Positions 28,498 to 38,020 of a stretch of 64,000 bases of DNA are shown here, piece after piece. Each line of letters starts with the position of its first letter. Within the stretch, counting starts at the first letter, position 1. This DNA is from CAWGXG01 sp963826505. Lineage in GTDB: Bacteria; Chloroflexota; Anaerolineae; Aggregatilineales; Aggregatilineaceae. The stretch lies in NCBI GenBank assembly GCA_963826505.1, contig CAWGXG010000007.1:62001-126000 (forward strand), in the 5' to 3' direction. Position numbers and translations under genes: made by a program. The notes below the pieces were generated by a model. It was not told where the DNA came from. It did no database searches and worked only from the letters and a program-made list of their open reading frames with translations.

Positions 28498-29256
28498 TCA
28501 GTCGGCGGACAGAATCTGCGCGAGCGCCTTGAATTTCTCGGTGATGGGGTGCAGCGGGTAACGCAGCACGAAGATGCCCTCGCTGGCCAGCGTCATCATT
28601 TCTTCAGAATGGGGCAGCACCGCCGCCACCTGCGCGTTGTAGGTCTGCTCCACGCGCGTCTTGACTTCTTCCTCGTTGAACACCGACGGGACTTTGTTCA
28701 CGACCAGCACCATTCGCGGCACGTCGAGCTTTCGCGCCACTTCGACCGTGACGCCCGTCCCCTGGAAGTCCTGTTGATCGGGGCGCATCACGATCGCCAG
28801 CGAGTCGGAGATCGCAATCGACAGCAGCGTTTCTTCATTCAGCCCGGGGTGCGTATCGATCATCAAGATATCCAGATCAAGCTGTTCGATCAGATCGTGG
28901 AAGCCGTCGTTGAGCAACCCGACGTCGTAGCCCTCGCGCACCACCCGCGCGATCTCGCCCGCTTTGATGCTGGACGGAATCAGGAAGATCTGGCCGGAGA
29001 TAGGCGTGTTCAGGCTATGTGTGAGATCGTAGGCCGTGTCTTTGATGTCGCACTTGCCCCACAGGTAATCGTTGAGCGCGTGGTCCATCATATCGCTGTC
29101 GAACCCAAACAACACGTGAATGCCCGGCGATTGGATGTCCGTATCCACCACGCCGACACGGTGCCCCTGCTGGGCCAGCAAGGTCGCGACATTGGCGGTT
29201 GTGTTGGATTTACCAGTCCCCCCACGAAATGAGTGTACAGAGATGATCTTGTACAT
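28498..29256 (-). CDS. MinD/ParA-family ATPase
   Basis: This 252-residue deviant-Walker ATPase has SFRGGTGKSNTTAN at the N terminus, where the first Lys-like signature position is Arg-Gly-Gly and the P-loop Lys is present. It then has VVDTDIQSPGIHVLFG (switch I) and ILMIDTHPGLNEETL (Walker B/switch II). There is no obvious C-terminal amphipathic membrane helix as in MinD. The ATG at 29256 is preferred because GGAG sits eight bases upstream; a TTG four codons earlier is possible. It is divergent from spoVS. A role in positioning or regulating a polar or envelope complex is possible. Confidence 0.88.
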   Translation of the reverse strand: MYKIISVHSFRGGTGKSNTTANVATLLAQQGHRVGVVDTDIQSPGIHVLFGFDSDMMDHALNDYLWGKCDIKDTAYDLTHSLNTPISGQIFLIPSSIKAGEIARVVREGYDVGLLNDGFHDLIEQLDLDILMIDTHPGLNEETLLSIAISDSLAIVMRPDQQDFQGTGVTVEVARKLDVPRMVLVVNKVPSVFNEEEVKTRVEQTYNAQVAAVLPHSEEMMTLASEGIFVLRYPLHPITEKFKALAQILSAD

Positions 29257-29595
29257 AGTCTTCTCCAAGTGGTTCGGCTGAATGACCCGGTCCAGAGATG
29301 CTCAATAACTCTCCAGCCCGTACGAATGTTCTCACAGAATAATAGCGTAACGCGCCCAAACCGGCACGTTATGGCGTGGCGTTGTGCCAGCAGTATAAGT
29401 CAGGCCCCGTACTCTCGCCAGTAGGCGTTCATTTTTGTGATAGTCGATCACCGAAGCGATCACCCTGCCAAACACTGACCGCAAACAGCCCATCGAGCCA
29501 TTGGCGCACATGGTGAAATCATGTACAATGAAGGTCATAGGAGAGCTTTTCTTGCCCGTATCACTTCGTTCGCTTAGATCCATCAGGGGGCTACT
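29257..29595. other. 339-base divergent intergenic region
   Basis: This region separates the MinD-like gene from spoVS. It carries the spoVS promoter listed at 29501. No convincing RNA gene or coding frame was seen; short open frames on both strands lack ribosome sites and recognisable residues. A promoter for the MinD-like gene must also lie here but I could not choose one. Confidence 0.4.
29501..29529 (+). promoter_or_regulatory. sigma70-type promoter of the SpoVS-family gene
   Basis: TTGGCG (29501-29506) and TACAAT (29524-29529) have an ideal 17-base spacer. The predicted start near 29536 leaves a leader of about 60 bases before the ATG at 29596, which is preceded by an AGGGGG ribosome binding site. 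Confidence 0.6.
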
Positions 29596-29919
29596 ATGCA
29601 ACCGACACATCCGCCTCAATTGGCTCCTGACGATATCGTTTCTGAACCCCACGGAACGGTAGACATCATCAAGGTTTCGGCTCGTTCACGTTCGACGGCG
29701 GTCGCAGGCGCGATCGCGGGCGTCGTGCGCGAGCACAACCGAGCCGAGGTCCAGGCGATCGGTGCCGGGGCGGTGAACCAGGCCATCAAGGCCGTGGCCA
29801 TCGCTCGCGGGTATCTCGCGGAAGACCAAATCGATGTCATCGTGATCCCGTATTTCACGGAGGTCATGATTGACGACCAGGAACGTACTGCCGTGCGTAT
29901 GTGTGTCGAACCACGTTAA
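29596..29919 (+). CDS. spoVS: stage V sporulation protein S (SpoVS) family protein
   Basis: This 107-residue protein has about 20 extra N-terminal residues, then the strongly conserved SpoVS core: IKVSARSRSTAVAGAIAG, then IGAGAVNQAIKAVAIARG, and IPYFTEVMIDDQERTAVRM. SpoVS has an Alba-like fold and probably binds nucleic acid. In Bacillus it affects septation and coat assembly, but the family is widespread in non-sporulating bacteria. It is divergent from a MinD-like ATPase and convergent with a Crp-type regulator. No sporulation genes are seen nearby. Confidence 0.95.
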   Translation: MQPTHPPQLAPDDIVSEPHGTVDIIKVSARSRSTAVAGAIAGVVREHNRAEVQAIGAGAVNQAIKAVAIARGYLAEDQIDVIVIPYFTEVMIDDQERTAVRMCVEPR

Positions 29920-30026
29920 CCGCCGGGCAGTCCGAACCGTTGTATTGCCGCTTCGCCCATTCGTTAGACCACGGCCTTTGATGGACGGTGCATCCCAGGC
30001 CGTGGATATTTTTGTGCAGCCCTCGC

Positions 30027-30720
30027 CTACTCTTCCAAGCCACACAACGCCCGCAGCGCGTCTACATCGTGCAGCAGCAACCGGCGCGTGCCGGTCATGC
30101 CGATGACGCCTTCGCGGCACCAGTCGTTCAGCATCTGAGACACCCATTCTTCACTGGCCCCGGTCGCGGCGGCCAGTGTCTTTTTGCGCAGCGTCGAGGT
30201 GACCACGCCCGGCTCGATGCGTCCGTCGCGTTCCGCCAGAAACAACAGCGTATGGGCCAGACGCGCCTGGCTGTTGATCTCGTTGGATGTTTCGGTTTCC
30301 AGCACGCGCTGGCGCAGCATCTCCACCAGGTGGATCAGCAGGCGGATGGCCGTTTCGGCGCTCTGGTGCAGATAGGCCATAAATGGCTCGCGATCCAGCG
30401 CCAACAGATGACTCTCTTCCAGCGCCTGGACCGAGGCCGAGCGCGGTTTGCCGTCCAACAGCGACAGCTCACCGATTACCTGACCCTGACCCACGATGTC
30501 CAGCAGCACGTCTTGATCGTTCGGCCCGTGCGCGAACACCTTCAGCCGCCCGGAACTCGATCAGGTAGAGCGTTTCGCCCGGATCGCCCTGGCTGAACAG
30601 CAGTTCTTCCGCCGCCAGCGTCAACGGCCGAACGCTGCCGCATACCATATCCAGAATGGCGTTATCAACATCAGCGAAAAGCGGCACCTTCTTGAGCGTG
30701 TCAACACACACCCCAGGCAT
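30027..30720 (-). CDS. Crp/Fnr-family transcriptional regulator (frame break near 30555)
   Basis: The 5' part from ATG 30720 (AGGAG eight bases upstream) reads LKKVPLFADVDNAILDM and FSQGDPGETLYLIE, the start of a cyclic-nucleotide-binding beta roll. The printed frame then leaves the family. Deleting one C in the bases read as TTCCGGG near 30555 restores EFGRLKVFAHGPNDQDVLL, and the rest (IGELSLLDGKPRSASVQAL, then a Crp-type helix-turn-helix with KTLAAATGASEEWVSQML) is open to 30027. GELSLLDGKPRSA is the phosphate-binding cassette, so cAMP or a similar ligand is plausible. The total is about 231 residues, normal for the family. Confidence 0.88.
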
Positions 30721-30831
30721 GTCATGTTCTCCTGATTCTGTAAAAGTCATGTCAAGTATAAAGTCGGTGGCCGACTCAGGGCAATAGTGCGTTATAATGC
30801 GCCTTTCTCACGTGTCTAGCCGGTCAGCGCC

Positions 30832-32814
30832 ATGCCATCCTACGCCCCACAGTACACTGATTCCCCTGCCACGTCGACCCAACGCCCGCGCGCTCTGGGA
30901 CTGATCGGGCTGCTGCCGCTGCTGGTGGTGCTCATCGTCTACGCGGTCACGCTGCAAACGCATATCAGCGGGAGCTTTGAGGAGAACACACCGGCCAGCA
31001 TCTTGAAAAACGAGTACATCAAAGATGTGAGCGAAATCCAGGTGGCGCTGAACACCTGGGGCACGATTCACCACACCGGCTATCCCCTGTTCGCCATTCT
31101 GGGCAATCTGGTCACCGCGCCGCTGCGGGCGCTGGGCGTCGCACCGGCGGGGGCGGCGAGTCTCTTCGCGCTGCTGTGGGGCGTCGTGACGCTAGCCAGC
31201 ACCGGGCTGCTGCTCGCCCGGCTGACCGGGCGGCCTGCCCTGGCGGGGGCCTGCGTCGGGGTGTTGGGCGTGGCGCGCTCGATCTGGATTCACAACGTGG
31301 TGGCCGAAGTCTACAGCATGAGTCTGGCCATCACCGCGCTGATGCTGTTGGTCGCGCTGTGGCCCGCGCCCTGGTCCGGCGCGTGGAGCGCGCGGCGGCG
31401 CGTGCTGGCGCTGGCCCTGTTGGGCGGCATCGGCGTGGCGCATCACCGGGCGGTGATCTTCGTCGCGCCGGGACTGCTGCTGGCCGTCTGGCCGCACCTG
31501 CGCGACGAGCGCGTCGATCTGCGGCGGCTGATTCCGCGCGCGCTGGGCGTGGGTCTGATCGGCTTCATCCCCTATGTCTATCTGCCGCTGCGGGCGCGCA
31601 TGGGCGGCGCGTGGGTCTACGGCGAGCCGGGCACGCTGCGCGGGCTGTGGGTGGAGTTCAGCGGCAAAGAGGCCGACCGGCTGGTCAAGCCGCCGGGGAG
31701 CCTGTCCGCGCTGTGGGACAACGTCACCAGCGTGTGGACGATCCTGGTTCACGAGCTAACGCTGCCCGGACTGGTGATCGGGCTGGCCGCGCTGATCGTC
31801 GCCATGCTAATCGCCCCGCAGCGCCGCGCGGCGCGCATCGTCGCGTTGAGCGCCGCCGGTCCGGCCCTGTTCGCCACGGTCTATCACACCGCCGTGCTGC
31901 CCGAAGCGATCCTGATGCCGGTGGTGTTGGCGCTGGTGGTGGGCGTGGCATTGGCGATCGATGGGCTGGCGGAGTCGTGGCGGCGAGTGCTGCCCGCTGC
32001 CCTGATCGGGTTGGTAGTGTGGATGGCCGTGCTGATCGGCTGGCAGATCGGCTATGTGCGGACCCTGGTCGACGAGCCGAGCGGCGAACAGACGATCGCG
32101 CGGCTGGCGTGGCTGCCCCGTGATGGCAAAACCGCGCTGATGCTGCCCTGGGGACCGCATTTCGCGGCGGCTTCCTACGCGCGGCTGGTCACGGGCGAGT
32201 ATCGCGACGTGGTGATGGTCAATCACAAAGGCGATTACCCGCACCTGCTTAGCGAAGGGTATCGCCTGTTCACCCTGCCGGAGACTTTCTACACCTACCC
32301 GCCCCCCTGGCCCAGCGCCTATGGCGCGCCTTCGTCATGGTGGACGGCGCACATCGGGACGCTGTCGGTATCATCGGCCGCGCCGGGCATCGTCGAGCTG
32401 TTCAACACGCCACATCTGGCCGACGACGATACGCCGCCCGGCATTCCGATCGTGTACAACATCACGCAGCGTGCCGCATGGCTGACCTGCGACGCCGGTC
32501 ACATTTACGCGCATGTTGTATGGGGCGCTGACGCCCGTCCGACGGGCGATCCGAGCATCTTCGTGCATCTAACCGGCGAGACACCCGCCCCCAACCCGCC
32601 CAACGCGGACTCGCGCTACCCGGTCTATGGGCTGTACCCGTTCAGCCAGTGGTCACCTGGCGAGATCGTGCGCGACGACTTCACGCTGCCGCGCCTGCCG
32701 GATATGACCCAGGTCCGCATTGGCCTCTACGATCAGGACGCGAACGGGCAGTTCACCAACTACGGCGAGCAGGTCCTCGCCGTGGACTTCTGCACCCCCG
32801 AAGCGACTCGCTAA
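30832..32814 (+). CDS. DUF2723 (TMEM260-type) membrane glycosyltransferase
   Basis: This 660-residue protein has a membrane helix near residues 25-45 and then the DUF2723 active-loop pattern: DVSEIQVALNTWGTIHHTGYP, the E/D...H-TGYP signature of GT-C proteins related to TMEM260 O-mannosyltransferase. About ten membrane segments run to residue 410. The last 230 residues are soluble and beta-rich (VYNITQRAAWLTCDAGHIYAHVVWGA, then GLYPFSQWSPGEIV). It probably transfers a sugar from a lipid-linked donor to an extracytoplasmic acceptor. It is a lone gene divergent from crp, with TATAAT at 30793-30798 as a possible -10. Confidence 0.85.
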   Translation: MPSYAPQYTDSPATSTQRPRALGLIGLLPLLVVLIVYAVTLQTHISGSFEENTPASILKNEYIKDVSEIQVALNTWGTIHHTGYPLFAILGNLVTAPLRALGVAPAGAASLFALLWGVVTLASTGLLLARLTGRPALAGACVGVLGVARSIWIHNVVAEVYSMSLAITALMLLVALWPAPWSGAWSARRRVLALALLGGIGVAHHRAVIFVAPGLLLAVWPHLRDERVDLRRLIPRALGVGLIGFIPYVYLPLRARMGGAWVYGEPGTLRGLWVEFSGKEADRLVKPPGSLSALWDNVTSVWTILVHELTLPGLVIGLAALIVAMLIAPQRRAARIVALSAAGPALFATVYHTAVLPEAILMPVVLALVVGVALAIDGLAESWRRVLPAALIGLVVWMAVLIGWQIGYVRTLVDEPSGEQTIARLAWLPRDGKTALMLPWGPHFAAASYARLVTGEYRDVVMVNHKGDYPHLLSEGYRLFTLPETFYTYPPPWPSAYGAPSSWWTAHIGTLSVSSAAPGIVELFNTPHLADDDTPPGIPIVYNITQRAAWLTCDAGHIYAHVVWGADARPTGDPSIFVHLTGETPAPNPPNADSRYPVYGLYPFSQWSPGEIVRDDFTLPRLPDMTQVRIGLYDQDANGQFTNYGEQVLAVDFCTPEATR

Positions 32815-32836
32815 AACGCACCACCGCCGGGCGATG

Positions 32837-33997
32837 TTATCGCCCCAGGGCGTACAGCGGGGTCAGCTCGGACACGACATTGAGCACCGCCGCCAGGAAA
32901 TGCGCCAGCCACCACACGCCGCTTTGCAGATCGCCCAGCGCGACAAACTCCTGGCCGGTATGCGCGCCTTCCAGTGGTGGACCGCTCAGAGCCAGAATGC
33001 GCGCCCAGCGCCCCAGAATCATGTCGTCGCTGCGTGACAGATAGCCGTGATTGAGCTGCACCGTATCGGGTCGCAGCGCGTTGAGATCGGCGGCCAGATC
33101 GAACGCCAGCGCGTGATAATTGGGCGGGACGACCGATCCGCGTCCCCAGCCGGAGGCCGCGCTGAAGCTCACACCCCGGCCAATGACCGGACCGCCCGGT
33201 CCCACATTCTGCGCGTCTACCACCACACAGCCGTAATTCGGCGAGGGCAGCGCGTAGGCCAGCCGGGCGGCTCCATGCCCGAAAAAGCCATCGGGCGGGC
33301 CTTCCTCCTGATCGGTGAAAACGAACAAACAGCGCCGGTCGCCGTCCAGCAGCGCGCCTTCGATCTCGCGCAGCACCGCCGCCGTGAGCAGCGCCATCAA
33401 CACACCCGCGCTGTTATCCAGCCCCGTGCCGATGACGCGTTCGTCCTCACAGCAGGTCGGGTGTACATCCATCAAAACCGTGTCAGTCCATGCCAGCCGC
33501 CCACGACTCGGCTCGAAAATCAGCGACTCTTCGCTCCCGGCACGGTGCGAGATGAGCACACCCTCCGCGCCGACCACCAGCCGCCCGCGCTCGAAGCGCA
33601 CCGCCTTGGCCCCTACCCGGTAATCGCCCTGGGGAAAGCGGTTGGCGCAGATGGGAAACAGCGTGCGGTCGTCCAACGAGCGCACGCGGAACGAGGGCCG
33701 GTCCATGTGCGCCACGACGACTACATCCGGCACGACTTTGTCCGCGCCCAGCGCCACGGCAGTGTTCCCCGTTGCGCCCAGGTGCGCGATGACGTGGTCC
33801 TGCAGTTCCAATTCTTCGGCCAGCACGGCGATATCATCCCCGATGCCGCCCAACAGGTTAGCTCCGCTGGATGGCGCGTGGGCCAGCAGCAGCCGCTTGA
33901 GCATCTCCCACAGCGGATCGGTGTAATTGACTTCGCGGCATTGGGCCAGACTGTCATGCAGGGCGGGCAGTCCGGCGTTGATCATCTCAACAGGCAT
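32837..33997 (-). CDS. M42/M20-like metallopeptidase (divergent)
   Basis: This 386-residue zinc-peptidase-fold protein has VVVAHMDRPSF (the HxD metal pair), GTGLDNSAGVLMAL (bridging Asp), TDQEEGPPDGF (catalytic Glu and Glu ligand), VVVDAQN, and AHTGQEF (final His). The order matches M42 aminopeptidases, though the spacing and N-terminal 60 residues differ from well-known members. It is third in a minus-strand operon after a nucleoside hydrolase and another M42-type protein, with 14-base gaps. The substrate is unknown; a peptide or N-acyl compound is plausible. Confidence 0.85.
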   Translation of the reverse strand: MPVEMINAGLPALHDSLAQCREVNYTDPLWEMLKRLLLAHAPSSGANLLGGIGDDIAVLAEELELQDHVIAHLGATGNTAVALGADKVVPDVVVVAHMDRPSFRVRSLDDRTLFPICANRFPQGDYRVGAKAVRFERGRLVVGAEGVLISHRAGSEESLIFEPSRGRLAWTDTVLMDVHPTCCEDERVIGTGLDNSAGVLMALLTAAVLREIEGALLDGDRRCLFVFTDQEEGPPDGFFGHGAARLAYALPSPNYGCVVVDAQNVGPGGPVIGRGVSFSAASGWGRGSVVPPNYHALAFDLAADLNALRPDTVQLNHGYLSRSDDMILGRWARILALSGPPLEGAHTGQEFVALGDLQSGVWWLAHFLAAVLNVVSELTPLYALGR

Positions 33998-34011
33998 GGG
34001 GTCACTCCCTG

Positions 34012-35067
34012 TTATGTCCAGGATAACTCCGGCAGCGCGCGGCGCACGGTCGCGATCAACAGGCGGGCCGCAAAGACCAGATCATCCAGGTGAATGATTT
34101 CGAGCGGGGCATGTTTGCCGCGCATGGGCAGACCGATCAACGCGCTGGGGATGCCCAGCCAGCCCGCGACGCGCGCGTCACTCATCAAGCCACGCACGGC
34201 GTCGTGTTGCACGGGCACGCCGGTTTCGGCTGACACTGAGGCCAGATGCGCGCGCAGCCGGGGATGGGCGTGCCAGCCGTTGAGGCCGCTCGCCGACAGG
34301 AACGCCGTCAGGACCGGGCCGCCACCCAGGCGCACCGCGCCCAGGTGACGCGTGTCGGGCGTGTCGTAGCTGAGCGTGCCATCGACGAAGATCGCCATAG
34401 CTGGAGCCGCCGCGTTGAGCGCGCTCAGCGCGCCTGCGCACGTCGTTTCTTCCTGCACCGTGCCGATCATCGTCACCGGGACGGACGGCGACTGCGCGGC
34501 CAGCGACTCGGCCAGCGCCAGCAGCACGGCGCATCCGGCGCGGTTATCGAGATAGGAGGCGCTGAACAGGTGATCGCCCAGGCGGGTATGCTGCGGCGCG
34601 TAAGTGACCGGTGTCGCGATCGGGATCGATCCGGCGGTGTCTGGTTCCACCTGGATATAGAGATCGTCCACGTCCGGCGCGGCTTCGCCCGCGCGGGCGA
34701 AATGCTGCGAGCGCACGCCGATCACGCCGGGAATCGACCCGACGCGCACCGCCGCACCCGGCAGCGCCCGCACGTTCACGCCCCCGACCGCTACCACGCC
34801 CAGCGTGCTGTCGGCATGGATGCGTTTCACCAGAAAGCCGACCGTGTCGATGTGGGCCAGCACAGCCAGGCGCGGCCCACCATCGTCCGGACCGGCTTGC
34901 GCAATGACATTGCCGATCGCGTCGATGCGGGTGGACAGCCCTAACCGGGCAAACTCAGCCACCAGCGCCCGCGCGATGGGGCCCTCGTTCCCCGCCAGAC
35001 CGGGCAGCTCCACCAACCGGGATAAGTGTTCGTCAAACCACGCAGGGCCGAACGCACGGTCGCTCAT
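34012..35067 (-). CDS. M42-family metallopeptidase
   Basis: This 351-residue protein of the glutamyl-aminopeptidase/endoglucanase-M family has AVLAHIDTVGFLV (HxD), SASYLDNRAGCAVLL (bridging Asp), GTVQEETTCAG (Glu-Glu), a metal Asp in IFVDGTLSYD, and RGKHAPLEIIHLDD (His). These form the di-zinc site, and the length is normal. It is 14 bases from its neighbours on both sides and sits between a nucleoside hydrolase and a second, divergent M42-like peptidase. Confidence 0.92.
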   Translation of the reverse strand: MSDRAFGPAWFDEHLSRLVELPGLAGNEGPIARALVAEFARLGLSTRIDAIGNVIAQAGPDDGGPRLAVLAHIDTVGFLVKRIHADSTLGVVAVGGVNVRALPGAAVRVGSIPGVIGVRSQHFARAGEAAPDVDDLYIQVEPDTAGSIPIATPVTYAPQHTRLGDHLFSASYLDNRAGCAVLLALAESLAAQSPSVPVTMIGTVQEETTCAGALSALNAAAPAMAIFVDGTLSYDTPDTRHLGAVRLGGGPVLTAFLSASGLNGWHAHPRLRAHLASVSAETGVPVQHDAVRGLMSDARVAGWLGIPSALIGLPMRGKHAPLEIIHLDDLVFAARLLIATVRRALPELSWT

Positions 35068-35081
35068 GGCTGCTCACAGGG

Positions 35082-36011
35082 TTAAGCCAACATTTTCAAG
35101 AAAAGGTCAAACACGCGTTGTGTGTCCAGCCCGGTGACGATCGTCACGTTCGGATCGCGCTGAAGCAGCCCGAAATAGTCGATCACCGTCTGGCCGCGCG
35201 TGTGCGCGCCTTGCAGCTCCACGGTGACGTAGTGCTGCTCGCTGGTTTGCACGATGTCCGGCTCCAGCGCGACCGCCATCGCCAGCGGATCGGGCAGCAG
35301 ATAGCCTTGCAGATCGCGGAAACGGCGCAGGAAAGCCACTGTCCCGGCGGTCGTCTCCATGAAGAAGCGCGCCGCTGCCGACGATTGGACGGTCAGGCGA
35401 TCGTATTGCTCCCAATCGAAGGGGTGGCGCAGCGTCGTTTCCCAGGACAGCATCGTCGATTCCGGGAAGGCCGCCAGCGCGATCATGGCCGCTTCGGGAT
35501 CGCAGAAAATGTTGAACTCCGCGCTGACCATCGGCGTGTTGCCCATGGCGGCAATCGTCCCGCCCATGAAGACGAACTGCTTGATTTTCTTGGGGAACTC
35601 CAGGTCCAGGCGGCAGGCCAACGCGATATTCGTCAGCGGCCCCAGCGCGACCAGCGTATACTCGCCGGGCGCTTCGTTGGCCAATCGGACCAGCCCCACT
35701 GCCGCTGGCTCAGGCTCCACCTGCCGGGTGATGGTGGGGCGGCGGCGATAATCGCCCAGGCCATCCTGGCCGTGGATGCGCGTTTCCGGCTCCCACTTGC
35801 CGGGCAGCAGCGGCTGATCTGCCCCGCGAAATACAGGCGCGTCCGAGCCCATCAAATGCAGCACTGTGAACACGTTGCGCGTCACCCAGTCCACATGCAC
35901 GTTGCCGGTTACCGTCGTGATGGCTTCGACAGTCGCCCCTGGATGCGCCAGTGCCAGCATGATCGCCTGGGCATCGTCTACACCGGCATCAGTATCGATG
36001 ATCAGTCGCAC
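35082..36011 (-). CDS. nucleoside hydrolase (third paralogue)
   Basis: IU-nucleoside hydrolase family with LIIDTDAGVDDAQAIML at the N terminus, LGPLTNIALAC near residue 115 and FVFMGGTIAAMG. At the C terminus the sequence is LPDPLAMAVALEP, with Pro where the catalytic His normally stands, as in the paralogue at 12377. The GTG at 36011 is chosen because AAAGGG lies nine bases upstream and the family starts here; longer in-frame starts add unrelated residues. It heads the three-gene operon with two peptidases. Confidence 0.93.
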   Translation of the reverse strand: MRLIIDTDAGVDDAQAIMLALAHPGATVEAITTVTGNVHVDWVTRNVFTVLHLMGSDAPVFRGADQPLLPGKWEPETRIHGQDGLGDYRRRPTITRQVEPEPAAVGLVRLANEAPGEYTLVALGPLTNIALACRLDLEFPKKIKQFVFMGGTIAAMGNTPMVSAEFNIFCDPEAAMIALAAFPESTMLSWETTLRHPFDWEQYDRLTVQSSAAARFFMETTAGTVAFLRRFRDLQGYLLPDPLAMAVALEPDIVQTSEQHYVTVELQGAHTRGQTVIDYFGLLQRDPNVTIVTGLDTQRVFDLFLKMLA

Positions 36012-36231
36012 AGCAGTTTGCCCTTTCGTCGCGAAAAACGGGTTCCATCCGTGGTCACCCAGTCGAAAATATGCAGTGGAGATGCCGCGCAGTGTACCAC
36101 TGCGCGAGGCCGCCGGGCAAGACAGTGGCCCACTCATACAGCCATGAAGCGGGGGTGGTCAGGCGGCATGGATCGCTGTTATACTGCGCAGTATCGCGGT
36201 CCAAACAGCGTTTTAAGAGAGAGAACGATCG

Positions 36232-37969
36232 ATGAACCGTCGCACGCTCATGGCTTTCGCCGCCCTGGTGCTCACCCTGACCACCATCGCCACACTCGGC
36301 GCGCCGTTTGGCGCGCGCCCGGCTCAACCCGCCTACGCCCAGGGGGACGTCTTCCCGCTGCCCGCGCCGCTGTACATCCTCACCTCCGATCACGTCGTGC
36401 TGCGCGTGGACCCGGTCGGTGGCGGCCAGAGCGTCGTCTCGCCAGTCGATCAGCCGGTGACCGATTTCGATATTGCGCCTGACGGGTCCTGGTATGTGTA
36501 CCGCAGCAACGCGAATAACGCGGTCGTCGTGAGCAGTTTGGCGGGCGTGAGTGGGTATGTTTTGGAATTTGACGTGTCCGGCCCGGCACAGAGCAGCGCC
36601 GCCCAGACCATCGCCTGGTCGCCCGATGCCTCGCGCCTGGCGTACATTGTGCCGCAAGGCGTGCGCATCGCCGAGTTGGGCCAGGGGCAGTACGGCGAGG
36701 CTGTGTTCAGCACGATCGGCGGCACCTTCGCCGAGCTGTACTGGCTTGACGGGCAGACGATCATCGCGAGTGATGCCAACGGCAGCCTGACACGTATCAG
36801 CGGGACGGCGGGCCAGTGGTCGCTGGAGGCCGCATCCGGCCTGCCGATGCGTCCGCAGCCGGTCGTGCCCTCCTACCTGACAGCCGCAGGGCGTCATGCT
36901 GGGCAACGCGACCGCCATTCCGGCCACAGCCGGCGCGCTGGCCTTTGATTGGGGTCCCATCCCGCCGCCGGTCGTCGCGGGCAAAACGCTGCCCGCCGAT
37001 CTCACATTCCTCGCGCCGGACGCTGCTGGAGTTGCGCAGGTCTGGCGTCTGCTGGCTGGCGGCGCGCCCGCCTACGTGGTGACTACCAGCCCTGCCCCCG
37101 TGCTCGATTATGCCTTCGCGCCGGACCGTGAGCGCGTCGCCTATGCCACCGGGGATAAGCTGATCGTGCTGGGCCGATCGGGTCAGCGCGATCTGGCCGT
37201 GTTGGACCTGGGCGAAGGACGCCAGCCTACCCTCGCGTGGAGTCCTGATGGCAGCCAGATCGCCTTCAGTGATGCGCGCGGGCTGTGGATCATGGCGACG
37301 GACGGCAGCGGCGCGCCGCGTCTGGTGCTGCAAAACGTGCCGTTCACAGCCGACACGACGCCCGCCCAGGTGCGGAGCTATACCGCGCCGCTGTGGAACG
37401 CGGACGGATCGCGCTTGCTGGTCGGTATCGGACTGTGGGAAAGCAGCTCGCTAGGCGTGCTCGACCCGGCCAGTGGGACGCTGACTACACTGCCTGTCGG
37501 CAACGCGATCGGCAGCCAATGGACACCAGACGGCAAGATCGTGGCTTATGCCTGGATGATGGGGTCCCCGGCGCGCGATCTGCTCCTGATCGATCCCGCC
37601 GCGCCCGACGCGGTACAAACGCTGCTCAGCACGGATTCCCCGGCGGCTGATCTGGCGCTGGATAGCGCAGGCGGGTGGGTGGCGCTGGTGGCGCCCTCGG
37701 CGCAGATCGGGCCGCAGTTCTGGCGCGCGGAGCGGGCGACGCAGTTGGGCGCCCCCTTCGAGCCCCTGTACGCCGACACGCTGGCGGGCACGTTCGCAGT
37801 GAATCCGGTCGTCCTGCCCGGCGATCCGGTCTGGGCGGCAGGTCTGCGCGAGAATGTCACCAGCGGCGACAACGGCAGGGGCGATCTGGTGATCGTGGAC
37901 ATGAGCAGCGGCGCGACGGTCCAGATTCAGACCGCCGGGCCAGTGAGCGCGGTCCGCTGGCTGCGCTGA
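36232..37969 (+). CDS. secreted TolB/WD40-like beta-propeller protein (frame break near 36888)
   Basis: A signal peptide (residues 1-37, ending AYA-QGD) is followed by repeated beta-propeller blades with phrases such as TIAWSPDASRLAYIV, TLAWSPDGSQIAFSD and PLWNADGSRLLVGI. Printed as is, the frame ends at 36948. Removing one G from the GGG near 36888 joins TAAG to VMLGNATAIPATAG, continuous to 37969, for about 578 residues. It is followed after 51 bases by a response regulator and a histidine kinase on the same strand, so it may be an extracellular sensor or binding partner of that system, which is inference. Confidence 0.83.
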
Positions 37970-38020
37970 TGGCGGACAGTCCGCTGTTTAATCATTCACT
38001 ATGGCAGGCTAGGGGGTATC

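Noticed and set aside
28276..29232. 318-codon plus-strand frame opposite the MinD-like gene
   Set aside because: The minus strand has complete Walker motifs of MinD. The antisense frame is rich in His and Arg and has no motif.
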